From: Lutibacter sp. HS1-25
GTDB lineage: Bacteria; Bacteroidota; Bacteroidia; Flavobacteriales; Flavobacteriaceae
Direction of reading: 5' to 3'
Assembly: GCF_004121075.1 (NCBI RefSeq)
Contig: NZ_RHLN01000004.1
Coordinates: 62,001-126,000, forward strand
Length of the DNA: 64,000 nt
This document shows, piece by piece, positions 8,846 through 17,759 of this stretch. The notes below the pieces were generated by a model. That model made no database searches, was not told where the DNA came from, and was given only the letters and a program-made list of their open reading frames with translations. Position 1 is the stretch's first letter. Every line of letters begins with the position of its first letter. The translations under genes and the position numbers were made by a program.

Positions 8846-9652
8846 ATGAGAAGTTTAAAGAAAATCATATTTGTATTTTTAATAATAGTTACAAGTTCAT
8901 GTAAAGATAAGGTTGAAACGGCAATTAATGTTAGTAATGATTTAACTGAAGATATAATAGATTTTAAAGGAATTCCACTATTCAATGGAGAAAATTTAGA
9001 CACTTGGTATTTGGTTGTAAAAGATTCATCGTTTTCTGGTGAAAAAGAAGATTTATTTGCAATTGAAGATGGTACAATTCACGTGTATCCAACACAAGAA
9101 CATAATTCAATTCAAACCTATGCAGGGTTAATGACCAATAAAGTATATAGCAATTACAAGCTTACTTTACAGTACAAGTGGGGCGTTAAAAAGTTTGCAC
9201 CTCGTGATAATTTTGTGAGAGATGCGGGTGTCATTTTTCATCAATTTGGACCCGATGTTATTTGGCCAACTGGTGTTGAATGTCAAATTCAAGAAGGTGA
9301 TACAGGTGATATTTGGGCTATTGGAGCCAAAGTTACTTCAAAAGTAAGTAGAGTCATTAGAAATTACGATCCAAATGGAGAATTGGTAACGCGCGGAACT
9401 CCAAAAGAAAAATTTCAACGTTTTCATAGATCGTACGATTGGGAAATTCCGGGATGGAATACCTTGGAAATTGAAGTGAAAGGCGATTGTGCTAAATACA
9501 CATTAAATGGTCATGTAGTTAATGAAGTTATTGACATGCAAAAGTATAATGAAGAATTAGGGATTTACGAGCCGTTAACTTCGGGTAAAATATTAATTCA
9601 GGCTGAAGGAGCAGAGCTTTATTATCGAAATATTTTTATTGAAGAGTTTTAA
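8846..9652 (+). CDS. DUF1080 (3-keto-disaccharide hydrolase-like) lipoprotein
   Basis: The 268-residue protein has a lipoprotein signal with the cysteine at 19 (TSSC), so it is probably membrane-anchored. Residues 40-268 show the DUF1080 concanavalin-like fold: PLFNGENLDTWY, a FVRDAGVIFH strand, VECQIQEGDTGD, WNTLEIEVKGD and a closing YYRNIFIEEF. Some members of this family cleave 3-keto-glycosides; others may only bind sugars. It directly follows GH43 (11 bp) and faces a convergent gene. A second DUF1080 gene at 29984 also sits beside GH43 genes, suggesting a recurring functional pair. Confidence 0.8.
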   Translation: MRSLKKIIFVFLIIVTSSCKDKVETAINVSNDLTEDIIDFKGIPLFNGENLDTWYLVVKDSSFSGEKEDLFAIEDGTIHVYPTQEHNSIQTYAGLMTNKVYSNYKLTLQYKWGVKKFAPRDNFVRDAGVIFHQFGPDVIWPTGVECQIQEGDTGDIWAIGAKVTSKVSRVIRNYDPNGELVTRGTPKEKFQRFHRSYDWEIPGWNTLEIEVKGDCAKYTLNGHVVNEVIDMQKYNEELGIYEPLTSGKILIQAEGAELYYRNIFIEEF

Positions 9653-9690
9653 AAACAATATTTGAAGTTCATTTTATGAATTTTTGATTT

Positions 9691-9730
9691 AAAAAATGGA
9701 AACCTTGAAATTTCAATGTTTCCATTTTTT
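9691..9730. terminator. Bidirectional intrinsic terminator between convergent genes
   Basis: AAAAAATGGAAAC (9691-9703) pairs perfectly with GTTTCCATTTTTT (9718-9730), and the inner ttgaaatttcaa can extend the stem. A- and T-runs on both sides make it usable by the DUF1080 gene (plus) and the GH49-like gene (minus). Confidence 0.85.
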
Positions 9731-9779
9731 GTTTGATAATTTATCAAGTTAAAGATGAGGTAATTCGTACACTAATGGT

Positions 9780-11912
9780 TTAATTTTTTACAAACTTGCC
9801 AATAGGGGAAGTATCAACTTTCATAAAATAGAGTCCCTTCTTTAGGTTCGAAACATTTATTTGATTACCTAAACCTGATAAAACTTTTCTTCCTAAAGTA
9901 TCGAATATTTCAAGTTTTACATCCGTAGAAACATTTGTAATATGAAGCAGATTTTTTACCGGGTTTGGATACAATTTTATTGTTGATTTATTTAAATTAG
10001 TATCATCTACTCCCAGAGTAGTTTGATTAAAATAATCGTCTCCTGCTTCAAAAGTAACAGCTATAGAATGATTATCAGATACTTGACTAAACCTTACAGA
10101 TTGCATTCTTGCTGTTTTTGTAGCACTTCCGTAAACATATTTTTCAACACCATCAATAGTAATGCTTTTTATTCTATAACCATTGTTTGGAACTATAGAT
10201 ATTGCTTGATCTTTTCCGCCAATACAAGCAATTTTACCATTGACTCCAGATGGGTGAACAGACCCGCCTGCACCAACTGTAGTAGCAATTTCATAGATGT
10301 TGCCCTCTGTACCAAAAGTAACATTACTTACATAATTATCATTGTCAAAATTACCACCATTAACTCCTTGTAAATTCATATTAAAATAATCTTGGTGATT
10401 GTCAAAAGTTAATAAAACACCATCAATAATAACGTTTATAAAATTCCATCCGTCAAGCCAGTTATTTGGCAATCCATTCATTCGTTGAATAGCTTTTTGT
10501 TTATTTGAAAGTCTGAACGGATATTCGGTGGTAATATTTTTAAAAGTAAAATTGTTTAAGTAACCAGCATCTAATGCGCCATTTTGACTAAGTGTTACAT
10601 TAACTAAATACGCATGGTCATCTTCAATTACCAAATCTTCAAGATAATTATTGGTAAGTTTTATACCGTCATCGGCTTGTGAGCCTATAATCCCGGTATT
10701 GTTTTTATTAAACGACTTGGTTTCACTATTTATATATGCCATGTTTTTATATTCAGCATATCCAGTACCTAAATTGTTCCATCCAATCATACCGCAAGCG
10801 CCATTATGGGTTGGCCAAAAAACCGAGTTTTGAACCACATGTGGATCTCGAGCATAATCATAATCATCTTGACTTTTAATAAATATCTGATCAGATAAAC
10901 CTCCGCTGCTTGGCCTAATTCCGTCTTGATTATAAGACCACCCAATAATTTTGATATTTTTATGTACCGTATTTTTTGAGGAGGGAATGGTATGGTGCGA
11001 AGGGTTTTCTATAATAATACCTTCAACATGTACATTATCACAACCTATAAAATTAATAAAGGCTGATTTTTTATCATTTTGGTCTCTAAACCAATGGTAT
11101 GGGTAATTTTGACCAGTAACTATAGCTCTACCTTTTAAAGTTATGTCATCATATCCTTTGCCATGAAATGCCCCTCTTATAAAGGTACCGGGCTCTAAAT
11201 AAATAGTTTGGTTGTTTTTTGTAAAAGGCATTTGACCGTCTTCACCATAAACGGCATTGTAGTAATCATGAATGTTATAATCGCCTTTTCTAAAGTAAAT
11301 AATATCTGCAGTTTCATAACCAGTATCTTCACCAAAAACTTTTACATTACTGTCGTTAGGGTTTGGAGCACCAGTTTCTGGTTTATCTGCAAAAATCATG
11401 ACACTGTTTTTTACGTGAAACCCATTGTTTGAATCGGAATCTAGATTGTCATCAGAAATAAAATCAACAGCTATATATTTTGCAATCGCACTCATATCAT
11501 GGTTAATATTAAAGCGTACTGTATTTCCATCAAAGCTTGTTGGATTTACACCAAATGATTTAGGTGCAATTTCAACTCTAGAAGCTGGTTGTCCATAAAG
11601 TTTTGTCACTTCAATGGTTATTTCTCCTTCAAAAGCAAATGTGCCAAAAGTCATAGTTCGATCTGTGATATAACCAATTAAACCATTGTTGTTTCCATCG
11701 CTTAAATCTCTATCTGGCCAGTAAAAATTAGATTCTTTATAAGGAGTTGATAGGTGAGGGTAAATATTATACGTTTGCCCATCTTGTGTGACCTTTATTT
11801 CATAAAGTGACGATTTTGGAGCCGTAGTTGGCCAATTGTAATTAATAACTTGTGCTTGTAAATTTAACATTGAGCAAATTGCAAATAACACTAGGTAGGT
11901 ATGGAACTTCAT
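9780..11912 (-). CDS. GH49-like right-handed beta-helix glycosidase with T9SS type-A domain
   Basis: The 710-residue protein has a signal peptide ending near residue 21 (LQAQ). Residues 22-190 are a beta-sandwich. Residues 200-540 form a beta-helix with the GH49 (dextranase/isopullulanase) pattern: NQTIYLEPGTFIRGAF, GRAIVTGQNY, Asp330 in NQDGI and the pair Asp349-Asp350 in SQDDYDY, equivalent to the three catalytic Asp of GH49. Residues 550-625 may be a further beta domain. Residues 640-710 form a T9SS sorting domain (LYPNPVKNLLHI, IFDTLGRKV, LKKGLYFMKV). It is related to the proteins at 14102 and 24469. An endo- or exo-acting role on an algal glycan is likely; dextran activity should not be assumed. 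Confidence 0.7.
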   Translation of the reverse strand: MKFHTYLVLFAICSMLNLQAQVINYNWPTTAPKSSLYEIKVTQDGQTYNIYPHLSTPYKESNFYWPDRDLSDGNNNGLIGYITDRTMTFGTFAFEGEITIEVTKLYGQPASRVEIAPKSFGVNPTSFDGNTVRFNINHDMSAIAKYIAVDFISDDNLDSDSNNGFHVKNSVMIFADKPETGAPNPNDSNVKVFGEDTGYETADIIYFRKGDYNIHDYYNAVYGEDGQMPFTKNNQTIYLEPGTFIRGAFHGKGYDDITLKGRAIVTGQNYPYHWFRDQNDKKSAFINFIGCDNVHVEGIIIENPSHHTIPSSKNTVHKNIKIIGWSYNQDGIRPSSGGLSDQIFIKSQDDYDYARDPHVVQNSVFWPTHNGACGMIGWNNLGTGYAEYKNMAYINSETKSFNKNNTGIIGSQADDGIKLTNNYLEDLVIEDDHAYLVNVTLSQNGALDAGYLNNFTFKNITTEYPFRLSNKQKAIQRMNGLPNNWLDGWNFINVIIDGVLLTFDNHQDYFNMNLQGVNGGNFDNDNYVSNVTFGTEGNIYEIATTVGAGGSVHPSGVNGKIACIGGKDQAISIVPNNGYRIKSITIDGVEKYVYGSATKTARMQSVRFSQVSDNHSIAVTFEAGDDYFNQTTLGVDDTNLNKSTIKLYPNPVKNLLHITNVSTDVKLEIFDTLGRKVLSGLGNQINVSNLKKGLYFMKVDTSPIGKFVKN

Positions 11913-12052
11913 TTTTTTTTGAATTTTTTAATAAAAGTTAAGCAGTTGTTTGAATTGTTTAAAAGGGGCTTTTAGTATTTAAAAGAACTTAATGCTTATA
12001 AAATTTGAAATTTTTAACTATTTGATTAGTTATTTAAACCAATTAATAATAG

Positions 12053-12088
12053 AAAAAACCAATACCATTCTCATGATATTGGTTTTTA
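12053..12088 (-). terminator. Intrinsic terminator
   Basis: AAAAACCAATA and TATTGGTTTTT form an 11-bp stem around a short loop, downstream of the minus-strand gene ending at 12121. The T-run reads correctly for minus-strand transcription. Confidence 0.8.
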
Positions 12089-12120
12089 AGTGTAAACTAT
12101 TTCTAATGTATTTGAGAATT

Positions 12121-13098
12121 TTATAATTTAATTAGTTTTTGTACACCTCTAACATTGTCTTCATTTGTGATTTCCAAGATGTAAACTCCAGAAATTAAAT
12201 CGCTAATATTGATTGTTTTTTCAACTTGAGTATTTACAGATTTAACAAGTTTACCAGTTACATTATAAATTTTATAAGAGAAATTACCAACTAAGTTGTT
12301 TATTGTAACATAAGATGTTGCAGGATTAGGAGCTATTGAAAATAAAGATTCGTCTATGTCTTTTGTTGACAATGTAGATGTTGGTTGAGGGTTAGATTGT
12401 GTAGGTAATTTAACGTTATCAACACCAAAATAGCTTGCTACAGGATTACCTGTTTGAGCAGTTCCAAAAACTTGCGCCCAAACAATTACAATGTATTTGT
12501 AAGTACCAGAAGCACCAAAGTCAACATTGATACTTCCAGAATTAGCCCAGCTATCTGAATGAGGTAAATGTGTATATGCTTTTAATTGTACAAAATCGAT
12601 ATCATTGTAATTAGCCGCATTGTTGTCACCAAAATCACCACTACCACTTGTCATAACAAAACTACCTGCTACTGTAGCATCAGTCATACCATAGATTTTG
12701 TACCCAAATCTATCATTTGTTGTAGAAGCATTGTCAAACGATGTATTGAAAAAGTAATCAAAATTTAAATCGTAAGCTCCTGATACAGAATTATCGCTGT
12801 TATTGTAAACATAAGCAAAAGCTCTGGCGAATTGGGTTTCACTAACTCTACTAACATATGCGCCAGAATTTCCGCCTGTAGTTTGAATATCAAAGTCTTT
12901 AGTGCCAAAACCTGCAATGCTAAACCACTTTCCATCACCAGCAGCAATAGCGCTTATATAACTATTATCTAACCCCGGATTTGATGCGTCTTGTGGTACA
13001 GTAACTAAAATTTCTGAAGAAAAATCTTCAGTAAAAGTTGATTGAGAATAAGCAACTAATGAAAATAAAGTTGCAATCATAAATGTAATTTTTTTCAT
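12121..13098 (-). CDS. Secreted jelly-roll-type module with T9SS type-A sorting domain
   Basis: The 325-residue protein has a signal peptide ending near residue 18 (AYSQ). Residues 20-235 form one domain of unknown family, and residues 255-325 are a T9SS sorting domain (FSIAPNPATSYVTI, YNVTGKLVKSV, ISGVYILEI). The first domain is clearly homologous to residues 575-745 of the GH49-like protein at 14102: DFDIQTTGGN against EFAIQSTGGN, ARAFAYVYNN against ARGFAYVYNN, GSGDFGDNNAANY against GSGAFGDNDATNY, and YFGVDNVKLP against IFGIDNVSIP. It lacks obvious catalytic residues, so a substrate-binding role is inferred. It is transcribed alone, from a promoter that shares an upstream element with the GH49-like and sulfatase/GH27 units. 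Confidence 0.7.
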   Translation of the reverse strand: MKKITFMIATLFSLVAYSQSTFTEDFSSEILVTVPQDASNPGLDNSYISAIAAGDGKWFSIAGFGTKDFDIQTTGGNSGAYVSRVSETQFARAFAYVYNNSDNSVSGAYDLNFDYFFNTSFDNASTTNDRFGYKIYGMTDATVAGSFVMTSGSGDFGDNNAANYNDIDFVQLKAYTHLPHSDSWANSGSINVDFGASGTYKYIVIVWAQVFGTAQTGNPVASYFGVDNVKLPTQSNPQPTSTLSTKDIDESLFSIAPNPATSYVTINNLVGNFSYKIYNVTGKLVKSVNTQVEKTINISDLISGVYILEITNEDNVRGVQKLIKL

Positions 13099-13129
13099 GT
13101 TTTAAAAGTTTTATAAATTATTAATGGTT

Positions 13130-13189
13130 TAAAATTATAGATGTAAGTATAGTTTGGTTGGTTAAAATGACCATTTTTATTGCTCATTT
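13130..13189 (-). promoter_or_regulatory. Promoter with AAATGAGCAA element (motif A)
   Basis: On the minus strand AAATGAGCAA (13189-13180) is followed, 52 nt from its first base, by TAATTTTA (13137-13130), one mismatch from TAnnTTTG. The gene starts at 13098. The same element and spacing occur before 17527 and 25966. Confidence 0.6.
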
Positions 13190-13306
13190 GATTTTATACA
13201 AGCTGATAAGAATCAACAGTTTGTTAATTGTATATAAGAGGTTTTAAAAAACAAATTAGGTTTGGAATTATTTGTGTTTTCTTTCAAAACATTTAGCTTT
13301 TACATG

Positions 13307-13334
13307 AAAAATGCACCTACTTAAGGTGCATTTT
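13307..13334 (-). terminator. Intrinsic terminator
   Basis: AAAATGCACCT (13307-13317) pairs perfectly with AGGTGCATTTT (13324-13334). It lies about 50 bp beyond the stop of the minus-strand lipoprotein gene at 13385 and ends the GH49-like/lipoprotein unit. Confidence 0.85.
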
Positions 13335-13384
13335 GTTAAATTATTATTTTGAAATGTAAAAAGTATAGTACGAAGTTTTTTTAT

Positions 13385-14089
13385 TTAATCAGTTTTGAAA
13401 TTCCAAACCTGACCAACAGTGACACCGCCTTTTCCGTCTTTTACAACAACTTTCCAGTAATAGTTTTTTGAGGCTTCTAAGGTTGCGTTATAAGTTTTAG
13501 CACTTTGATTTTCTAAAACTTTAGTGGTTGGTGGATTTTCTGTTCCAAGATATACATCATAAGTTAAAACATCATTTACATCTACATCACTGGCATTCCA
13601 TTCTAATGTAGTTGTTGCCGTTTTGATAACGCTTGATGTAATTGGCGCAATCAACTCAGGTGAAAAAGGGATATGGTTGACAGTCCCTGTTCCTTCAGTA
13701 TAAAAACTATAAGTTGAAGAATAATTGCCTGATAAATTTTTACTGTCAACAGCTTTAACCCTCCAATAATAAGCTACGCCTTTTTCTAATGCTATAGATT
13801 TGGTAGTAGATTCAGTTGAAGATGTTTCTTCTATTTTGGTAAATTGATTGTCTTTTGAAATCTGAATTTGATAGGTTATTTTATCCTTTTCAGGATCTGT
13901 TGCAACATCCCATTTAAAAGCAACCGTATTGTCTATGCATAATTTATTATTTGTTGGCTCTAATAATAATGGGGTTGATGGTTCTGTATTTAATTTTTCA
14001 TCTGGTTGTGGTGGCGTATCATCACTACCGCCTCCGCCACAAGAGCATAGCATAAAACTCATTAAAAACCCAGCTATATATTTTTTCAT
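13385..14089 (-). CDS. Surface lipoprotein with two fibronectin type III domains
   Basis: The 234-residue protein has a lipoprotein signal (cysteine 17 in LCSC) followed by a Gly/Asp/Pro-rich linker. Two Fn3-like repeats follow, at about 40-132 and 142-234. Each starts with P..L..P and ends with a YYWRVKAVD or YYWKVVVKD strand and an FYTEG or NFKTD edge. There is no catalytic signature. It starts 12 bp after the GH49-like gene, so it is cotranscribed with it. Glycan capture or scaffolding at the outer membrane is the best guess, similar in layout to SusE-type accessory lipoproteins. Confidence 0.75.
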   Translation of the reverse strand: MKKYIAGFLMSFMLCSCGGGGSDDTPPQPDEKLNTEPSTPLLLEPTNNKLCIDNTVAFKWDVATDPEKDKITYQIQISKDNQFTKIEETSSTESTTKSIALEKGVAYYWRVKAVDSKNLSGNYSSTYSFYTEGTGTVNHIPFSPELIAPITSSVIKTATTTLEWNASDVDVNDVLTYDVYLGTENPPTTKVLENQSAKTYNATLEASKNYYWKVVVKDGKGGVTVGQVWNFKTD

Positions 14090-14101
14090 AATTGAAGTAT
14101 G

Positions 14102-17100
14102 TTATTTAATAATTATTTTTTTAATTAAAATTTCATCAACAGTAATTACTTTTAAAAAGTAAACTCCTGAATTAATTCCAGTTACATTTATTGGTTTTTG
14201 TAACGATTCAACTTGTTGCGAATAAACATTTTTCCCTGTAGTGTTTATTAATTGTAAGGTCACTTTTTGGTTGATGTTTAAACCTTCAACAAATACATTG
14301 AAAATGCCATTGCTTGGGTTTGGATATACATAAATACCATTGGTTAGTTCAACAGATTTATTGAAAACTCCCTCGCAGGTTACGGCCGTTTTAATGTTTA
14401 TTTTATCTCCATTTTTGACGTCTAATTCGAAAGTAGTATTTTGAGTTGTTAATTTTAACTCATCGTTAATAAGTACTTCAAAAGGAGCCGTTCCTTGTTC
14501 CATATCAACATAAACTTTATTTCCTTTAACACTTGTTTTAGCAGCAATTGTATTTCCAGCATTTACAGTTATTATGTAGCATTGTTTATAAGTCTTACCA
14601 GTAATACCTATACATATATCATAATCTCCGGGAGCTAAGTCTGAAATTGTTAAGTTATTATCTGTGAAATTGTAATTTACATTATTTACAATTGCAACAT
14701 AATCATATGATTCTTTGGCAGAAATGGAAATTTTACCATTAGATTTTGAAGGACAGGTCTCACTTGTAGCTGTAATTGTAAAGTTAGAACTATCTATTTT
14801 AAAAATTGGACAACCTTTTTCGTCAACAGCTGTTCCAATAGGTGTGTCTGGACATTGATCTAAATCATTTTCTATACCATCTTTGTCATCATCAATGGTA
14901 GAAAATTTTACCCAGTTAAGATTTAAAGGTGTAGCAGAATTGGCTATTCTTAAGGTTTGAAGCCCTTTTGAGATCTCAATATCGGCTCTTACAGTTTCCC
15001 AATTTTGTAATCCTCCTGTACTTTCACCAGTAATTGTTTTAAGTACTTTTGAATTGCTCATGATATCAATAGACCAATTAGAAGCTGCAGCAATTCTAAA
15101 TTCAGTTTTGTAGGTGTCAGTATTTGAAACATAAACTTCGTAGTCAACCCAATTACTTGCTGCAGTAAAGTTTATATTTTTATCTCCATCCACATCAGCA
15201 GTTATCTCACTTGTTGTTTCGTTGTTTCCTGTAAAATCTTCCGCCTGAACTAAAGATGGAATTTGTATTTTATCATCATATATACTTGGGTTTGTTTTCG
15301 GAATACTCACATTGTCTATACCAAAAATAGTAGTTGGTGATGCTTGAATAGTACCAAATGCACCAGAAAATACGATTACAATATAATCAAAATTACTTGC
15401 GCTTATAGTGTATTCTATTTTTGTCCATTCTTCGGCAACACCTAATTCTGTTGACCCTGCTAATTGGGTACCATCAATGCCTTCTAAATAGTTTGTGGCA
15501 TCGTTATCACCAAAAGCACCAGAACCTCCTGTTAGTCTAACATAACCATCAATGCCATTTTGCTCAGGATCTTTAATACCCCAAACTCTATAGGAAATTC
15601 GGTCACCTGTTAGCGGAGACTTCCAAAAATAATCAAACGACATATTTAGTACCCCAAAGGCATCTTGGTTTTTATTGTTATAAACATAAGCAAACCCTCT
15701 GGCATACTGTACATCTGATGTTCTGACTACATGTTCATCTTGATTGCCTCCTGTTGATTGAATGGCAAATTCTCCCTCAGTCGAATAACCTGCAGCAAAC
15801 CATTGTCCACCACCTGGTTTTATATCTTTTATATCATTTTGAACGATTCCTTTATTTACCGATGTAAGCGCGTTTTGTGTTAGGTGCGTTATTTGAACAT
15901 TATTAGAAAATGTTTCAATTTCTATTTCCGAGTTATCTGCATCGCTACCTTTGTCAAAAACAATGTTTTCTGTAGTACTTGTCTCTATATCAAAATAAAT
16001 AGAGCTGTTTTTGTCGTTTAGTTTTGTACCGTCAATGGTAATATTTTTAAATGTAACATTTTTAGTAAAGAAAGTTTTGTTTCCTGTAATGGTTGCATTT
16101 TCTTTTCCTTTAATTCTGTTTTTGTCAAACTGCTTATTAATAGTTATATTTTCTAGAACTAAATCACCCAAGTAACCCAAACTTTCTTCAGTTACTGGCA
16201 AATCATCAATTACCCCGTTACTTGATGAACGTGGTTTTAAATTTACAATACCAGGTATACGACCTTCAATTCTAATGTTTTTTATAGTTGTTGTTGTGTA
16301 TCCTGCATTGTAACTATAAGGTTTAAAATCAAGTGCGTTTTGAGATGCAACCAAACCGTTGTTGTTTCCTAAACCTGTCCATTCCGGATTGATAATGTCA
16401 ATATTGTCAAGAGTTGAAGCTCCTGCATTATAGCTACCCCAACCATAAGTTAAAATAGCACCATTGTGACCAGCCCATAGTATACAATCATGAACATAAA
16501 CATTAAAATTGTAAAAGAAATCATCAACAGCTCTAATAAAACTATTTTTTATTTCACTTTCTGCTCCAACTCTAATGGCATCATTATTTGCGTGCCATCC
16601 TAAAAATTTTAAGTTTGTAATGGTCGCATTGTTAGGCGCTACAATGCCATGTTGAGGAGATTCCATAATCATAATTCCATTAACTTCAGCATATTTGCCA
16701 AGTTCAACAATGTTTCCATAAGGCTTGTTTCCATTAGCATCTTGCCATTCATATTGTCTGCCAGATAAAATGCCGCGACCGTAAATTTTTTGATAGGTAT
16801 TGTTGTAATCCTGACGGCCAACGCGCCCTTCAACAAAAGCACCACCAGCTAAATACATTTTTTGACCGTTTTTTAATGAAATTAATCCACTATCATCTAT
16901 GATTCCTGCGTATTGATAATTTTTTAAATTATGATAACCTGGCTCAAAATAGATAATACTGGCGTTGTCAAGTTCTGTTGGAGTTGTTGAATTTGAATAT
17001 ACTACAACACCTGGATCTGTTTTGTTTGGTGCGTTTTCTTCAGGTGGATCCACAAAAATAGTAAGCATGTGTTTTATCCAGTTTGAAGGAGATGTTTTAT

Positions 17101-17527
17101 TTTCAGCATCCACAAAATTTACTGAAATATATTTACCACTATCGTTTATGCTAAAACTAACTTCATTGCTAGAAATGGTTGGTGTAATACCATAGCTTTT
17201 AGGCGAAATCTCAATATCTGTAGTTGGATTTCCAAACTTTTTTACAACTCTAAAAGTTAAATTAGAACCGCTTAATTTATCAAATGAAACGGATGCGAAA
17301 GAAAATGTTCTGCCCATTAACTGATTTGCTTGGTGATCATTTTCGTAAATAGCATTAGACATTAAGACTTCCAGTTTAATTTCTTCATCATTTCCATTTT
17401 TTACAAATACATCGTACTTGTCTGAAATTAAAGCCTGACCGTCGGCATTTGGCCAATCGTAATGTGTAAGTTGACCAAAAATTGTTGTTGTGGCTATAAA
17501 AAGTAAAAAGAATAATTTATGTTTCAT
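14102..17527 (-). CDS. Multimodular GH49-like enzyme with CBM6-like, TSP3 and T9SS domains
   Basis: The 1141-residue protein has a signal peptide ending near residue 19. Residues 20-170 are an N-terminal beta-sandwich. Residues 190-560 form a GH49-like beta-helix (YLAGGAFVEGRV, RGILSGRQYE) with candidate catalytic Asp316 (NNDAI) and Asp335-Asp336 (VDDFF). Residues 575-745 are the module that also exists alone in the protein at 12121. Residues 755-880 resemble CBM6 (QAEDF, NWVDYEVYV, LNWVKF). A thrombospondin type-3 repeat follows (DDDKDGIENDLDQCPDT, 879-895), then Ig-like sequence to 1065 and a T9SS sorting domain at 1066-1141 (VYPNPSNGIFNV). It is the largest carbohydrate enzyme here and likely surface-exposed. 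The promoter carries motif A. Confidence 0.75.
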   Translation of the reverse strand: MKHKLFFLLFIATTTIFGQLTHYDWPNADGQALISDKYDVFVKNGNDEEIKLEVLMSNAIYENDHQANQLMGRTFSFASVSFDKLSGSNLTFRVVKKFGNPTTDIEISPKSYGITPTISSNEVSFSINDSGKYISVNFVDAENKTSPSNWIKHMLTIFVDPPEENAPNKTDPGVVVYSNSTTPTELDNASIIYFEPGYHNLKNYQYAGIIDDSGLISLKNGQKMYLAGGAFVEGRVGRQDYNNTYQKIYGRGILSGRQYEWQDANGNKPYGNIVELGKYAEVNGIMIMESPQHGIVAPNNATITNLKFLGWHANNDAIRVGAESEIKNSFIRAVDDFFYNFNVYVHDCILWAGHNGAILTYGWGSYNAGASTLDNIDIINPEWTGLGNNNGLVASQNALDFKPYSYNAGYTTTTIKNIRIEGRIPGIVNLKPRSSSNGVIDDLPVTEESLGYLGDLVLENITINKQFDKNRIKGKENATITGNKTFFTKNVTFKNITIDGTKLNDKNSSIYFDIETSTTENIVFDKGSDADNSEIEIETFSNNVQITHLTQNALTSVNKGIVQNDIKDIKPGGGQWFAAGYSTEGEFAIQSTGGNQDEHVVRTSDVQYARGFAYVYNNKNQDAFGVLNMSFDYFWKSPLTGDRISYRVWGIKDPEQNGIDGYVRLTGGSGAFGDNDATNYLEGIDGTQLAGSTELGVAEEWTKIEYTISASNFDYIVIVFSGAFGTIQASPTTIFGIDNVSIPKTNPSIYDDKIQIPSLVQAEDFTGNNETTSEITADVDGDKNINFTAASNWVDYEVYVSNTDTYKTEFRIAAASNWSIDIMSNSKVLKTITGESTGGLQNWETVRADIEISKGLQTLRIANSATPLNLNWVKFSTIDDDKDGIENDLDQCPDTPIGTAVDEKGCPIFKIDSSNFTITATSETCPSKSNGKISISAKESYDYVAIVNNVNYNFTDNNLTISDLAPGDYDICIGITGKTYKQCYIITVNAGNTIAAKTSVKGNKVYVDMEQGTAPFEVLINDELKLTTQNTTFELDVKNGDKINIKTAVTCEGVFNKSVELTNGIYVYPNPSNGIFNVFVEGLNINQKVTLQLINTTGKNVYSQQVESLQKPINVTGINSGVYFLKVITVDEILIKKIIIK

Positions 17528-17550
17528 GTTATCAAATATTTAAACTATTG

Positions 17551-17610
17551 CAAGTATACTTCACCTTTTCAACTACAAATAGCTATAATGTGCTTTTGTG
17601 TTGCTCATTT
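17551..17610 (-). promoter_or_regulatory. Promoter with AAATGAGCAA element (motif A)
   Basis: Minus-strand AAATGAGCAACACAAAAG starts at 17610, and TATACTTG (17558-17551), one mismatch from TAnnTTTG, lies 52 nt from its first base. The GH49-like gene starts at 17527. Confidence 0.65.
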
Positions 17611-17704
17611 GTTCTAACTAAATAATTTAACTTGTAATAGATATTTTATTCAAAGGGTTTAGTTCTTGTTTAATATGTTGATTGGTAGTTGGTTTATCTA
17701 AAAA

Positions 17705-17738
17705 AAAAGCCAAGTTTAAAATGATAAACTTGACTTTT
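17705..17738 (-). terminator. Intrinsic terminator
   Basis: AAAAGCCAAGTTTA (17705-17718) pairs with TAAACTTGACTTTT (17725-17738) with one wobble pair. A long A-run at 17701-17708 reads as T on the minus strand. It ends the four-gene operon whose last stop is at 17760. Confidence 0.85.
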
Positions 17739-17759
17739 ACATTCAAAACAACAAAAAAC

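Noticed and set aside
9780-11912. Annotation as polygalacturonase (GH28) or iota-carrageenase (GH82)
   Set aside because: The order of sandwich domain then helix, and the positions of the three Asp (xDG and xDD), fit GH49 better. GH28 has a different NTD/DD/GHG pattern, which is not seen.
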